64,000 nt of DNA from Magnetococcus marinus MC-1 (GTDB lineage: Bacteria > Pseudomonadota > Magnetococcia > Magnetococcales > Magnetococcaceae). Position 1 is the first letter of the stretch, and every line of letters begins with the position of its first letter. Below are positions 44,201 through 59,200 of the stretch, piece by piece. The notes beneath the pieces were generated by a model. It was given only the letters and a program-made list of their open reading frames with translations, made no database searches and was not told where the DNA came from. The position numbers and the translations under genes are program-made. The DNA is taken from the NCBI RefSeq assembly GCF_000014865.1, contig NC_008576.1, positions 835,501 through 899,500 on the forward strand. Reading direction: 5' to 3'.

Positions 44201-47200
44201 TATCTATACTGCTATCTTCGTTACCAACCCCACCACTGCTAATAGAAACGCCGCTTACTTCACCATCCCATGCGACATCACTATTGGGGTGTCCATTACC
44301 AGGGCCTGGGTTGTAGCTCTGATCCAGGTCTGTATCAATGTGAATGCTCACCGTGACATGGCTGTCAAAGTTCACATCGCCATCGTTTTCCACGGTTACG
44401 GCGGTTACGGTTATATCAAAATGGTCTCCCGTTACCAAACCACCCTGGGGCACAATGTGTAGTGCGCCTAACTGATCCTCTGTAACGATCCACTGGCCCT
44501 CGCCCGCATTGATGCCTGCGTGAATCGCATTACCATCACTATCCACACCCGCAGCCAAGAACGCGCCATCGGGTACATCGCTGACAATATAGTAACGTGA
44601 TTCAGAGCCATCCTGATCAATCATGGTCGATTCAATCTGGATGGGGATCTGATGCACACCGTCACTCGCAATGTCATTATTGAGTGGCATGTCACTAAAG
44701 TCCGTACCGCTTAGATCCAGGCTCAACTCTTTGCCATTGCCCGCCATACGCACATAGTCACCACCATCGCCATCACCATTGACCGAAAAATCCCCCGATC
44801 CGTTGGTAGGATCATACGTATGTCCCGCAATCTCCACCCCTTTGATCAGAATGTTCGACTGGTTACTGGTGGGTTGGAAGGTGATGCTGTTGGGATCAAC
44901 CTGACTGAAATCCACATCATTGATGGTCAGGGTGTCCCAAGCATCGTTGCCATTGTTATGGAAGACATCCGTCTGATAGGTGCCAACGCTCTCACCGTCG
45001 ATGAAAATTTCAAACTCACCGGCATGAGCGCTGTTGGTCCCCTTGGCGATCTGCAATACCAGCGCTGTGGCATCGGCACTCTGACCGGCAACCAGATCAT
45101 TCACCCCATCGGCCACACCCACCACATCGACTGTGTGAACAACGCTGTTGCTCTCCACATCGCCATTGTTATCCATGGCCGTGGCCGTCACCGTAACCTG
45201 AAAATCTTCGTTACTGTGGGTCGGCGTAACCAGGGTCAAACCATCCAGATTGTCCGGCTCAAACACATAGTTGCCATCCGCATCCGGGGTCAACGGCAGG
45301 CCATCCTGCATCAACACCACGTTGGCCGGAATGTCAGATACCGTCACCGAAGTGATCACCTCCGCCCCACCATGGGCGTTGCCATCGGTCACACTGGGAG
45401 AGATGGTAAAAGGAATACCCCCATCCATATCCTCATGACCCGCCGCTTGTATGCTGATGTGCGGCTCATCCGCGTCCGCAATCACCGTCACATGGAACTG
45501 CTCCGTGGTGGTCCACTTATCCCCACCGGTCAACTCAATGCGCTCGCCGTTGCCATCCAACATCAAGTTGCCCTGATCATCCACCTGGAAACCACGCTCC
45601 GTCACCGTAATGGCCACATCCACGTTGATCTCACCCGAATAATCCTCCGGCGTCACCAGTCGAATCGAACCCATGGCATCTTCACTAACCACCCAGTTGC
45701 CATTGCCCGCATAGCTCAGATCATCCGCCTCCGGTGCCCACAAATAGGTGCCCGCAGGGGCATCATTGGGAATGCTCAACACCACCGACAACTGTTCCGA
45801 GTTGTCATCTGCATCCGCACCCAGCGTAATACTGGTCAAATCCAGCAATACCGAACCATTGGGCGCACCCGCAACCACCTGATCCTCCACCATGCTGGCA
45901 GAAAGATCCCCAAACTCCGCCGCATCCGCATCCCCAATCACCGTCACACTAAAACTGGCGCTGGTCGAGGCACTGGGGGTATCCACCGTACCCGCATCCT
46001 GATCGGTGGTAGGGTTGCTCTCCGTCGAGGTGGCCGTCACCGTAAGATGCATCGCATCATTGCTCTGCGCCGGTGGGGTAATGGTCAACCCTTGCAGATC
46101 TCCCGGCTCCAATGTCCACGTGCCATCACCATTGTCCGTACCTGCGCTCAGCATGGCACCACTGGGAACCCCCGCAATCACCACACTCATGCTCTCAGAG
46201 CCATCCACATCCACCAGCGCCGCGTTGATGTTAAGGCTAATGGCGGTGTCTTCGGTACCGCCCACGTTGCCCACGCTCAGTTCTGGCGCGTCAGCCACCG
46301 CATCCACCTCAACATGGATGCTGCCAGTGGCCATGGCGGTATCTTGCCCGTCATCACTAATGACCAAGGCGAAATCCAACTGGAAATCGGCATCGCTGTT
46401 CTCGGGCGGTGTCACCGTCATCGTGTCAAAGGTCCAACCGGTGGTGTTGCCATCTCCATCCACCGTAACCGACAGCAGAGCGGTGGGTACCCGCCATGTG
46501 GTGGTGGTCTCGGTGGTGGTCTGCGGCTTGCCATTGTCACCCAGTACCACGTTGCCCGCACCATCAGTCACCGGTGTGGTCACCGTATGGCTGCTGCTCT
46601 GAATGGTCACACCATTCACAACCATCGTCGCACCCGCCGCACCAGGATCATCCGAGGTGATAATCACATCCCCCAAAATGGTCTCAGATCCATCAATATC
46701 CCCATTCAGGGTGATGGTAGGCTCCAGACTAATGGCATGATCCTCAAGCCCATGGGCATCCACCGTGTTGATGGTCGCCCCATCCGCATCCGCATCCACA
46801 CGGATCGTAACCGCTTTGCTGGTCAACTGCGTGGCATAACCATTGCCATCATCAGTGGCCTCCACCGTGGTGGTGGTAAAGGTCAGCTTAACATCCGTCG
46901 AATCATTCTCCGCCGGGGTAAAGGTCAGTCCAGGAATCTCCCACTTATAGTCGCCATGGGCATTATTGGCCGTGGGGCTCAACGCCTCTTGATCAATGGA
47001 GTAGCTGCCATCGCCATTGTCATGAATAAAGCCCGCATTATCCCCAACAATGCTCAGAGTCGCACCCTCAGGCACCCCAGAGATGATCACCGGACCCTGC
47101 AAGCTCTCAGAACCATCGGTATCATTAAGCTGGATCGAGTTGTTGATGGTGATCGCCGTATCTTCAACACCCGCACCGCTAAAGGAGATCTTGGTGCCGT

Positions 47201-50200
47201 CGGCATCAGACTGCACGTTCACCGAAAAACTGGTGGATTGCAGCGAACTGACATCATCCACCGTGCTGCCATCTTCAGCAAAATCCTTGGTGTAGGCGTT
47301 GACGTTGACCGTAAAGTCGCTGTCTTCGTTAGAACCGCCATACATGCGCACCTTGCCAGAGTCCACATCCGCCGCCGAGACGTTCCAGTTACCATCGCCA
47401 TCGGTGGATTGGGTGGTCCAGTTGTTGCCCACTTTAACTTGCAGTTTGACATCGCTGCTGTCGGCGTTGATCTGGTAGAAGATCTGCTCCGAACCATCGG
47501 TGTCAATCAAATCACTGGAGATGCCAGGACCGTTGCTGCTGCTGTTCAGATAGAACCAGTTATCCTCACGCACATCCACATCTTGGGCATCGGCCATGTT
47601 CTGCACGCCATCGGCCACACCAACCACCTCCACATGCACCGCGTTGGTGCTGGTAATGGTATCGGTGGTTATGCCATTGTCGTCGGTCACTTCAACATTA
47701 AGATTCATGTTAAAGTCAACGTTGGAGTCGGCAGGGGCCTGCACTTGCAAACCGACCACTTCAAAGTTCTCATGATCGCTGGTAACCACATACTCAGCCG
47801 GAATGGTAAAGCTATCCCCCGTCCCGGTAGAGGTGCCCAGATCAATAATATCCCCGCTATCAGGATCCACAATTTGCAGAGACGCCCCCGCCGGCAGACC
47901 CGAGAAGGTAACACTACCCACCGACTCCGAACCATCGTTATCGGTGATGGCAAAGCTGGTGCTCACATCAATCCAGCTATCCTCACTACCCGATGCACTG
48001 GACGTAACGCTTACCTCATCGGCATCAGGGTTCACCGTCACCGTAAAGCTGGATGAACCGCTCAGGGCATCATCCACCGTCACGCCATCTTCAGCGTAGT
48101 CATTAAGGTTCCAAGAGACATCCAAACCAAACTGACCGCTATAATCCTCGGGCAGATCGGTCAACTGAATGGCGCTAAAGTCAACTGGGGCATCCCCTGT
48201 GCTGGTAATGGTCCAAGTGCCATCGCCATTGTCGGTACCCGCAGAGAGCTGCGCCCCAGCGGGCACACCACCGATGGTGACCACCAGGGTCTCAGAACCA
48301 TCCACATCCGCCAAACCACCGCTGATATCCAGGGTAATGGCCTGATCTTCCGTACCGGTGGTATCGTTAAAGGCAAGGCTTGGATCATCGGCCACGCCGG
48401 TTACTTCAACGGAGATGGTGCCATTGGTGCGCGCCGTGTCGTTGGTGACACCATTGCTGTCGGTGGTGGTAACACGGATACCCAGTTCAAAGTCCACGTT
48501 GGAATCCGCCGGGGCCTTAATCTCCAGACCATTAATGGTGTAGCTGTTCTCGGCATCGCCCTCCACCACATAATCCATGGGGATGGTGGCGCGGCCATTG
48601 TTGACGTTAATGGGGGTGCCATCGCTCATCTGCAATTCCGCACCCGCTGGAATACCGGTAATGACCACCCCCGTGACATGCTCAGATCCGTCTGTATCCA
48701 GCAGGGTGAAGACCGGCTCATTGACCGAGATCCACTGATCTTCCAAACCCGAGGCGCTGCCATCCACAATGCTCACACCATCGGAGTCGGGATTCACCGT
48801 CAGGGTAAAGCTGGTGCTGCGGCTGGTCGTATCATCCCCCGCCGCGCCGTCCGCGTCGGCATCCAGCACATTAACGGTAACGCCCATGTCAAACACGCCA
48901 GAGACATCGCCATCCACGGTGGCGGAGAGGCCATCCAGATCTCCGGCTTCCAGGGTCCAGGTGCCATCGCCATTGTCGGTACCCGCCGACAGGGTGACGG
49001 TATCGGGCACACCCGAGATCACCACCGAAGTGATGGACTCGGAGCCATCCATATCGGTGACGGCGGCGGCAATATCCAAGGGGATGGTGGCGGCATCTTC
49101 ATTGCCGGCCACATTGTTGGCCACCAGATCCGGTGCATCCGCGACCGAAACCACTTCAACATTGATCGCACCACTATCCAGCACCGTATCACTGGTTACA
49201 CCGTTGCTGTCGGTGGTTTCGACCGTAATGCCCAAGGAGAAGTCCACATTGGAGTCGCTGGGTGCCTTGATCTCCAAACCATCAATGGTAAAGGTTCCCT
49301 CGGTGGCGGTTTCAGTCACAGCCCCCATGGGGATAACGGCGGTGCCATCGGCATTAACCGTGATCTCCGTGCCATCAGCCAAGCGGATCTCTGTACCATC
49401 GGGAATACCCGTAAGGGTAACGCCCGTTACCGATTCAGACCCATCCGTGTCTTGCAGAGCAAAGGTGGGCTCGTTGACCGAGATCCACTGATCTTCACGA
49501 CCGGAGGCGCTGCCTGCGGTAATCTCCACCCCATCCGCTTCGGGGTTGACCGTCAGGGTAAACTGCGAAGAGACCGAAGTGGTGTCCGTACCGCCACTGT
49601 TGGCACCATCATCCAACACATGTACGGTAACGCCCATATTAAAGACGCCAGAGACATCGCCATCCACCGTGGCAGAAAGACCGTCCAGATCCCCCACAGA
49701 GAGGGTCCAGGTACCATCCCCATTGTCGGTGCCCGCCGACAGGGTCACGGTGTCGGGCACATCGGAGATCACCACCGAGGTGATGGATTCCGAACCATCG
49801 GTATCGGTGACCGCTGCGGCGATATCCAGAGGAATGCTGGTGGCATCCTCTTGACCCACCACATCCCCCACATTCAGGTCAGGTGCATCGGCGTCGGGGT
49901 TAACCGTCACTGTAAAGCTGGACGAACCGTTTAAGGAATCATCCACCGTGACGCCATCGTCACCAACATCATTAAGGTTCCAAGAGACATCCAGATCAAA
50001 CTTACCGCTATAATCCTCGGGCAGATCGGTCAACTGAATGGCGCTAAAGTCAACTGGGGCATCCCCTGTGCTGGTAATGGTCCAAGTGCCATCGCCATTG
50101 TCGGTACCCGCAGAGAGCTGCGCCCCAGCGGGCACACCACCAATGGTGACCACCAGGGTCTCAGAACCATCCACATCTGCCAAACCACCGCTGATATCCA

Positions 50201-53200
50201 GGGTAATGGCCTGATCTTCCGTACCGGTGGTATCGTTAACGGTCAAGCTCGGATCATCGGCCACGCCGGTTACTTCAACGGAGATGGTGCCATTGGTGAT
50301 CTCGGTATCGGTGGTCGCACCATTGTCGTCGATGGTGGTGACGCGGATACCCAGTTCAAAGTCCACGTTGGAATCCGCCGGGGCCATCACCTGCAAGCCA
50401 GCTAGGCTGTAGCTGCCATCGCCATTGTCGGTGACTTGATCCATGCTCAGGGTGGCGGAACCATCGGTGATCTCAATGGGGGTACCATCGGCCATTTGCA
50501 GGGTCGCACCCTCAGGAATGCCGGTAATGGTCACGCCGGTCACCGCCTCGGAGCCGTCGGTATCGGTGACGGCAAAGCTGGAGTTCACATCAATCCAGCT
50601 ATCCTCGGCACCGCTGGCGCTGCCTGCGGTAAAGGTCACCTCATCGGCATCGGGATTCACCGTCAGGGTAAAGCTGGTGGAGCTGCTGCTGGTATCATCC
50701 CCACCGCTGTCACCATCGGCATCCAGCACATTAACCGTAACGCCCATGTCAAACACACCGGAGACGTTGCCATCCACGGTGGCGGAGAGGCCATCCAGAT
50801 CCCCGGCTTCCAGGGTCCAGGTGCCATCGCCATTGTCGGTACCCGCCGACAGGGTGACGGTATCGGGCACACCCGAGATCACCACCGAGGTGATGGACTC
50901 AGAGCCATCCATATCGGTAACCGCAGAGGCGATATCCAAGGGGATGGTGGTGGCATCTTCACCGCCGGTCACATCCCCCGCGCTCAATTCTGGCGCATCA
51001 GCCACCGAGGCCACCTCCACGGAGATGGTGCCTGTGGTGATTTCGCTGTCGGTAGTCGCACCATTGTCGTCGGTGGTGGTGACGCGGATGCCTAACTCAA
51101 AGTTGTCGTTGGAATCCGCCGGGGCCATCACCTGCAAGCCAGCTAGGCTGTAGCTGCCATCGCCATTGTCGGTGACTTGATCCATGCTCAGGGTGGCGGA
51201 ACCATCGGTGATCTCAATGGGGGTGCCATCGGCCATTTGCAGGGTCGCACCCTCAGGAATGCCGGTGATGGTCACGCCGGTCACCGCCTCGGAGCCGTCG
51301 GTATCGGTGACGGCAAAGCTGGAGTTCACATCAATCCAGCTATCCTCGGCACCGCTGGCGCTGCCTGCGGTAAAGGTCACCTCATCGGCATCGGGATTCA
51401 CCGTCAGGGTAAAGCTGGTGGAGGCGCTGCTGGTATCATCCCCACCGCTGTCACCATCGGCATCCAGCACATTAACCGTAACGCCCATGTCAAACACACC
51501 GGAGACGTTGCCATCCACGGTGGCGGAGAGGCCATCCAGATCCCCGGCTTCCAGGGTCCAGGTGCCATCGCCATTGTCGGTACCCGCCGACAGGGTGACG
51601 GTATCGGGCACACCCGAGATCACCACCGAGGTGATGGACTCAGAGCCATCCATATCGGTAACCGCAGAGGCGATATCCAAGGGGATGGTGGTGGCATCTT
51701 CACCGCCGGTCACATCCCCCGCGCTCAATTCTGGCGCATCAGCCACCGAGGCCACCTCCACGGAGATGGTGCCATTGGTGATTTCGCTGTCGGTAGTCGC
51801 ACCATTGTCGTCGGTGGTGGTGACGCGGATGCCTAACTCAAAGTTGTCGTTGGAATCCGCCGGGGCCATCACCTGCAAGCCAGCTAGGCTGTAGCTGCCA
51901 TCGCCATTGTCGGTGACTTGATCCATGCTCAGGGTGGCGGAACCATCGGTGATCTCAATGGGGGTGCCATCGGCCATTTGCAGGGTCGCACCCTCAGGAA
52001 TGCCGGTGATGGTCACGCCGGTCACCGCCTCGGAGCCGTCGGTATCGGTGACGGCAAAGCTGGAGTTCACATCAATCCAGCTATCCTCGGCACCGCTGGC
52101 GCTGCCTGCGGTAAAGGTCACCTCATCGGCATCGGGATTCACCGTCAGGGTAAAGCTGGTGGAGGCGCTGCTGGTATCATCCCCACCGCTGTCACCATCG
52201 GCATCCAGCACATTAACCGTAACGCCCATGTCAAACACACCGGAGACGTTGCCATCCACGGTGGCGGAGAGGCCATCCAGATCCCCGGCTTCCAGGGTCC
52301 AGGTGCCATCGCCATTGTCGGTACCCGCCGAGAGGGTGACGGTATCGGGCACACCCGAGATCACCACCGAGGTGATGGACTCAGAACCATCCATATCGGT
52401 AACCGCAGAGGCGATATCCAAGGGGATGGTGGTGGCATCTTCACCGCCGGTCACATCCCCCGCGCTCAACTCTGGCGCATCAGCCACCGAGGCCACCTCC
52501 ACGGAGATGCTGCCATTGGTGATCTCGGTATCGGTGCTCACCCCATTGTCGTCGGTGGTGGTGACGCGGATGCCTAACTCAAAGTTTTCGTTGGAGTCCG
52601 CCGGGGCCATCACCTGCAAGCCAGCTAGGCTGTAGCTGCCATCGCCATTGTCGGTGACTTGATCCATGCTCAGGGTGGCGGAACCATCGGTGATCTCAAT
52701 GGGGGTGCCATCGGCCATTTGCAGGGTCGCACCCTCAGGAATGCCGGTGATGGTCACGCCGGTCACCGCCTCGGAGCCGTCGGTATCGGTGACGGCAAAG
52801 CTGGAGTTCACATCAATCCAGCTATCCTCGGCACCGCTGGCGCTGCCTGCGGTAAAGGTCACCTCATCGGCATCGGGATTCACCGTCAGGGTAAAGCTGG
52901 TGGAGGCGCTGGTGGTATCATCCCCACCGCTGTCACCATCGGCATCCAGCACATTAACCGTAACGCCCATGTCAAACACACCGGAGACGTTGCCATCCAC
53001 GGTGGCAGAGAGGCCATCCAGATCCCCGGCTTCCAGGGTCCAGGTGCCATCGCCATTGTCGGTACCCGCCGAGAGGGTGACGGTGTCGGGCACACCCGAG
53101 ATCACCACCGAGGTGATGGACTCAGAGCCATCCATATCGGTAACCGCAGAGGCGATATCCAAGGGGATGGTGGTGGCATCTTCACCGCCGGTTACATCCC

Positions 53201-56200
53201 CCGCGCTCAAGTCGGGGGCATCAGCATCGCTGATAACCTCAATGCTGATCGAGCCGCTATCAATGGTGGTGTCGCTGGTAACGCCATTGCTATCTGTGGT
53301 TTCAATGTCGATACCCAGGGAGAAATTAGCATTCGAATCCGCCGGGGCTTTGACTTCCAGACCATTGATGGTGAACGTATTATCCCCAAGATCGGTCACA
53401 TACGACATGGGAATGGTGGCACTACCATCGGTCACTTCAATGGCTGTACCGTCATCCATGCGTACTTCAGCACCTTCAGGAATGCCCGTGATGGTCACGC
53501 CCGTTACCGTTTCAGAACCATCGGTATCTTGAATCTCAAACAAGGGCTCATTGACGGAGATCCATTGATCTTCAACCCCAGAGCCACTGCCATCGGTAAT
53601 GGTGACACCATCGGCATCCGGCGTAACCGTTACGGTAAAGTTGGTGCTGCGGCTGGTCACATCATCCCCAGCGGCACCGTCGGCGTCGGCATCCAGCACA
53701 TTAACCGTAACCCCAAGGTCCCAACTGCCGGAAAGATCGCCCTCCACACTGGCGGTCAAGCCCTCCAGATCGCCAACCTCCAGGGTCCAGGTGCCATCGC
53801 CATTGTCGGTACCGGCACTCAGCGTCATGCTCTCAGGAACATTGGTAATGACCACCGAGCTAATGGATTCAGAACCATCCACATCGGTAACCGCAGTGGC
53901 GATATCTAGGTTAATGGTGGCGGCATCTTCATTGCCGGTGACATCGTTGGCCACCAGATCCGGTGCATCCGCGACCGAAACCACTTCAACATTGATCGCA
54001 CCACTATCCAGCACCGTATCACTGGTTACACCGTTGGTGTCGGTGGTTTCGACCGTAATGCCCAAGGAGAAGTCCACATTGGAGTCGCTGGGTGCCTTGA
54101 TCTCCAAACCATCAATGGTAAAGGTTCCCTCGGTAGCGGTTTCAGAGACCGCACCCATGGGGATAACGGCAGTGCCATCGGCCTCCACGGTGATCTCAGT
54201 GCCATCGGCCAAACGCAGTTCGGTCCCTTCAGGAATACCGGTGATGGTAACCCCCGTGACCGATTCAGACCCGTCACTGTCTTGAATAATAAAGGTGGGC
54301 TCATTGACGGAGATCCACTGATCTTCGCTACCGGATGCGCTGCCGGCGGTGATCTCCACCCCATCCGCTTCTGGGTTGACCGTCAGGGTAAACTGTGAAG
54401 AGACCGATGTGGTATCATCCCCACCGCTGTCACCATCGACATCCAGCACATTGACCGTAACGCCCATATTAAAGACGCCAGAGACATCACCATCCACCGT
54501 GGCAGAAAGACCGTCCAGATCCTCCACCGAGAGGGTCCAAGTGCCATCCCCATTGTCGGTACCCGCCGACAGGGTGACGGTATCGGGCACATCGGAGATC
54601 ACCACCGAGGTGATGGACTCCGAACCATCGGTATCGGTGACCGCAGCGGCGATATCCAAGGGGATGGTGGTGGCATCTTCATTGCCTGAGGCATCAGCGG
54701 CGCTCAATTCTGGCGCATCAGCCACCGAGGCCACCTCCACGGAGATGCTGCCCGTGGTGATTTCGCTGTCGGTGCTCACCCCATTGTCGTCGGTGGTGGT
54801 GACGCGGATGCCTAACTCAAAGTTTTCGTTGGAGTCCGCCGGGGCCATCACCTGCAAGCCAGCTAGGCTGTAGCTGCCATCGCCATTGTCGGTGACTTGA
54901 TCCATGCTCAGGGTGGCGGAACCATCGGTGATCTCAATGGGGGTACCATCGGCCATTTGCAGGGTCGCACCCTCAGGAATGCCGGTAATGGTCACGCCGG
55001 TCACCGCCTCGGAGCCGTCGGTATCGGTGACGGCAAAGCTGGAGTTCACATCAATCCAGCTATCCTCGGCACCGCTGGCGCTGCCTGCGGTAAAGGTCAC
55101 CTCATCGGCATCGGGATTCACCGTCAGGGTAAAGCTGGTGGAGGCGCTGCTGGTATCATCCCCACCGCTGTCACCATCGGCATCCAGCACATTAACCGTA
55201 ACGCCCATGTCAAACACACCGGAGACGTTGCCATCCACGGTGGCGGAGAGGCCATCCAGATCCCCGGCTTCCAGGGTCCAGGTGCCATCGCCATTGTCGG
55301 TACCCGCCGAGAGGGTGACGGTATCGGGCACACCCGAGATCACCACCGAGGTGATGGACTCAGAGCCATCCATATCGGTGATGGCGGTCTCAATGTTCAG
55401 AGGGATGGTGGTGGCATCTTCATTGCCTGTGGCATCAGCGGCGCTCAATTCTGGCGCATCAGCCACCGAGGCCACCTCCACGGAGATGCTGCCCGTGGTG
55501 ATTTCGCTGTCGGTGCTCACCCCATTGTCGTCGGTGGTGGTGACGCGGATGCCTAACTCAAAGTTTTCGTTGGAGTCCGCCGGGGCCATCACCTGCAAGC
55601 CAGCTAGGCTGTAGCTGCCATCGCCATTGTCGGTGACTTGATCCATGCTCAGGGTGGCGGAACCATCGGTGATCTCAATGGGGGTGCCATCGGCCATTTG
55701 CAAGGTCGCACCCTCAGGAATGCCGGTGATGGTCACGCCGGTCACCGCCTCGGAGCCGTCGGTATCGGTGACGGCAAAGCTGGAGTTCACATCAATCCAG
55801 CTATCCTCGGCACCGCTGGCGCTGCCTGCGGTAAAGGTCACCTCATCGGCATCGGGATTCACCGTCAGGGTAAAGCTGGTGGAGGCGCTGCTGGTATCAT
55901 CCCCACCGCTGTCACCATCGGCATCCAGCACATTAACCGTAACGCCCATGTCAAACACACCGGAGACGTTGCCATCCACGGTGGCGGAGAGGCCATCCAG
56001 ATCCCCGGCTTCCAGGGTCCAGGTGCCATCGCCATTGTCGGTACCCGCCGAGAGGGTGACGGTATCGGGCACACCCGAGATCACCACCGAGGTGATGGAC
56101 TCAGAGCCATCCATATCGGTAACCGCAGAGGCGATATCCAAGGGGATGGTGGTGGCATCTTCACCGCCGGTCACATCCCCCGCGCTCAATTCTGGCGCAT

Positions 56201-59200
56201 CGGCCACCGAGGAGACCTCGACGGAGATGCTGCCATTGGTGATTTCGCTGTCGGTGCTCACCCCATTATCGTCGGTGGTGGTGACGCGGATGCCTAACTC
56301 AAAGTTTTCGTTGGAGTCCGCCGGGGCCATCACCTGCAAGCCAGCTAGGCTGTAGCTGCCATCGCCATTGTCGGTGACTTGATCCATGCTCAGGGTGGCG
56401 GAACCATCGGTGATCTCAATGGGGGTGCCATCGGCCATTTGCAGGGTCGCACCCTCAGGAATGCCGGTGATGGTCACGCCGGTCACCGCCTCGGAGCCGT
56501 CGGTATCGGTGACGGCAAAGCTGGAGTTCACATCAATCCAGCTATCCTCGGCACCGCTGGCGCTGCCTGCGGTAAAGGTCACCTCATCGGCATCGGGATT
56601 CACCGTCAGGGTAAAGCTGGTGGAGCTGCTGGTGGTATCATCCCCACCGCTGTCACCATCGACATCCAGCACATTAACCGTAACGCCCATGTCAAACACA
56701 CCGGAGACGTTGCCATCCACGGTGGCAGAGAGGCCATCCAGATCCCCGGCTTCCAGGGTCCAGGTGCCATCGCCATTGTCGGTACCCGCCGACAGGGTGA
56801 CGGTATCGGGCACACCCGAGATCACCACCGAGGTGATGGACTCAGAGCCATCCATATCGGTAACCGCAGAGGCGATATCCAAGGGGATGGTGGTGGCATC
56901 TTCACCGCCGGTCACATCCCCCGCGCTCAACTCAGGGGCATCAGCCACCGAGGCCACCTCGACGGAGATGGTGCCATTGGTGATTTCACTATCGGTGCTC
57001 ACCCCATTGTCGTCGGTGGTGGTGACGCGGATGCCTAACTCAAAGTTTTCGTTGGAGTCCGCCGGGGCCATCACCTGCAAGCCAGCTAGGCTGTAGCTGC
57101 CATCGCCATTGTCGGTGACTTGATCCATGCTCAGGGTGGCGGAACCATCGGTGATCTCAATGGGGGTGCCATCGGCCATTTGCAGGGTCGCACCCTCAGG
57201 AATACCGGTGATGGTCACGCCGGTCACCGCCTCGGAGCCATCGGTATCGGTGACGGCAAAGCTGGAGTTCACATCAATCCAGCTATCCTCGGCACCGCTG
57301 GCGCTGCCTGCGGTAAAGGTCACCTCATCGGCATCGGGATTCACCGTCAGGGTAAAGCTGGTGGAGGCGCTGCTGGTATCATCCCCACCGCTGTCACCAT
57401 CGGCATCCAGCACATTAACCGTAACGCCCATGTCAAACACACCGGAGACGTTGCCATCCACGGTGGCGGAGAGGCCATCCAGATCCCCGGCTTCCAGGGT
57501 CCAGGTGCCATCGCCATTGTCGGTACCCGCCGACAGGGTGACGGTATCGGGCACACCCGAGATCACCACCGAAGTGATGGACTCAGAGCCATCCATATCG
57601 GTAACCGCAGAGGCGATATCCAAGGGGATGGTGGTGGCATCTTCACCGCCGGTCACATCCCCCGCGCTCAATTCTGGCGCATCGGCCACCGAGGAGACCT
57701 CTACGGAGATGGTGCCATTGGTGATTTCGCTGTCGGTGCTCACCCCATTGTCGTCGGTGGTGGTGACGCGGATGCCTAACTCAAAGTTTTCGTTGGAGTC
57801 CGCCGGGGCCATCACCTGCAAGCCAGCTAGGCTGTAGCTGCCATCGCCATTGTCGGTGACTTGATCCATGCTCAGGGTGGCGGAACCATCGGTGATCTCA
57901 ATGGGGGTGCCATCGGCCATTTGCAGGGTCGCACCCTCAGGAATACCGGTGATGGTCACGCCGGTCACCGCCTCGGAGCCGTCGGTATCGGTGACGGCAA
58001 AGCTGGAATTCACATCAATCCAGCTATCCTCGGCACCGCTGGCGCTGCCTGCGGTAAAGGTCACCTCATCGGCATCGGGATTCACCGTCAGGGTAAAGCT
58101 GGTGGAGGCGCTGCTGGTATCATCCCCACCGCTGTCACCATCGGCATCCAGCACATTAACCGTAACGCCCATGTCAAACACACCGGAGACGTTGCCATCC
58201 ACGGTGGCGGAGAGGCCATCCAGATCTCCGGCTTCCAGGGTCCAGGTGCCATCGCCATTGTCGGTACCCGCCGAGAGGGTGACGGTATCGGGCACACCCG
58301 AGATCACCACCGAGGTGATGGACTCAGAACCATCCATATCGGTAACCGCAGAGGCGATATCCAAGGGGATGGTGGTGGCATCTTCACCGCCGGTCACATC
58401 CCCCGCGCTCAATTCTGGCGCATCGGCCACCGAGGAGACCTCTACGGAGATGGTGCCATTGGTGATTTCGCTGTCGGTGCTCACCCCATTGTCGTCGGTG
58501 GTGGTGACGCGGATGCCTAACTCAAAGTTTTCGTTGGAGTCCGCCGGGGCCATCACCTGCAAGCCAGCTAGGCTGTAGCTGCCATCGCCATTGTCGGTGA
58601 CTTGATCCATGCTCAGGGTGGCGGAACCATCGGTGATCTCAATGGGGGTGCCATCGGCCATTTGCAGGGTCGCACCCTCAGGAATGCCGGTGATGGTCAC
58701 GCCGGTCACCGCCTCGGAGCCGTCGGTATCGGTGACGGCAAAGCTGGAGTTCACATCAATCCAGCTATCCTCGGCACCGCTGGCGCTGCCTGCGGTAAAG
58801 GTCACCTCATCGGCATCGGGATTCACCGTCAGGGTAAAGCTGGTGGAGGCGCTGCTGGTATCATCCCCACCGCTGTCACCATCGGCATCCAGCACATTAA
58901 CCGTAACGCCCATGTCAAACACACCGGAGACGTTGCCATCCACGGTGGCGGAGAGGCCATCCAGATCCCCGGCTTCCAGGGTCCAGGTGCCATCGCCATT
59001 GTCGGTACCCGCCGACAGGGTGACGGTATCGGGCACACCCGAGATCACCACCGAGGTGATGGACTCAGAGCCATCCATATCGGTAACCGCAGAGGCGATA
59101 TCCAAGGGGATGGTGGTGGCATCTTCACCGCCGGTCACATCCCCCGCGCTCAATTCTGGCGCATCAGCCACCGAGGCCACCTCCACGGAGATGGTGCCAT

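Noticed and set aside
43500-44462. 320-residue plus-strand frame of VTGAVTAVTGG repeats
   Set aside because: It is the reverse complement of the Gly-Ser-Asn-His array; its repetitiveness is inherited from the sense gene.
44820-48056. 1078-codon plus-strand frame
   Set aside because: It is fully antisense to the adhesin gene, has a composition typical of reverse-complemented repeats, and has no ribosome site or domain.
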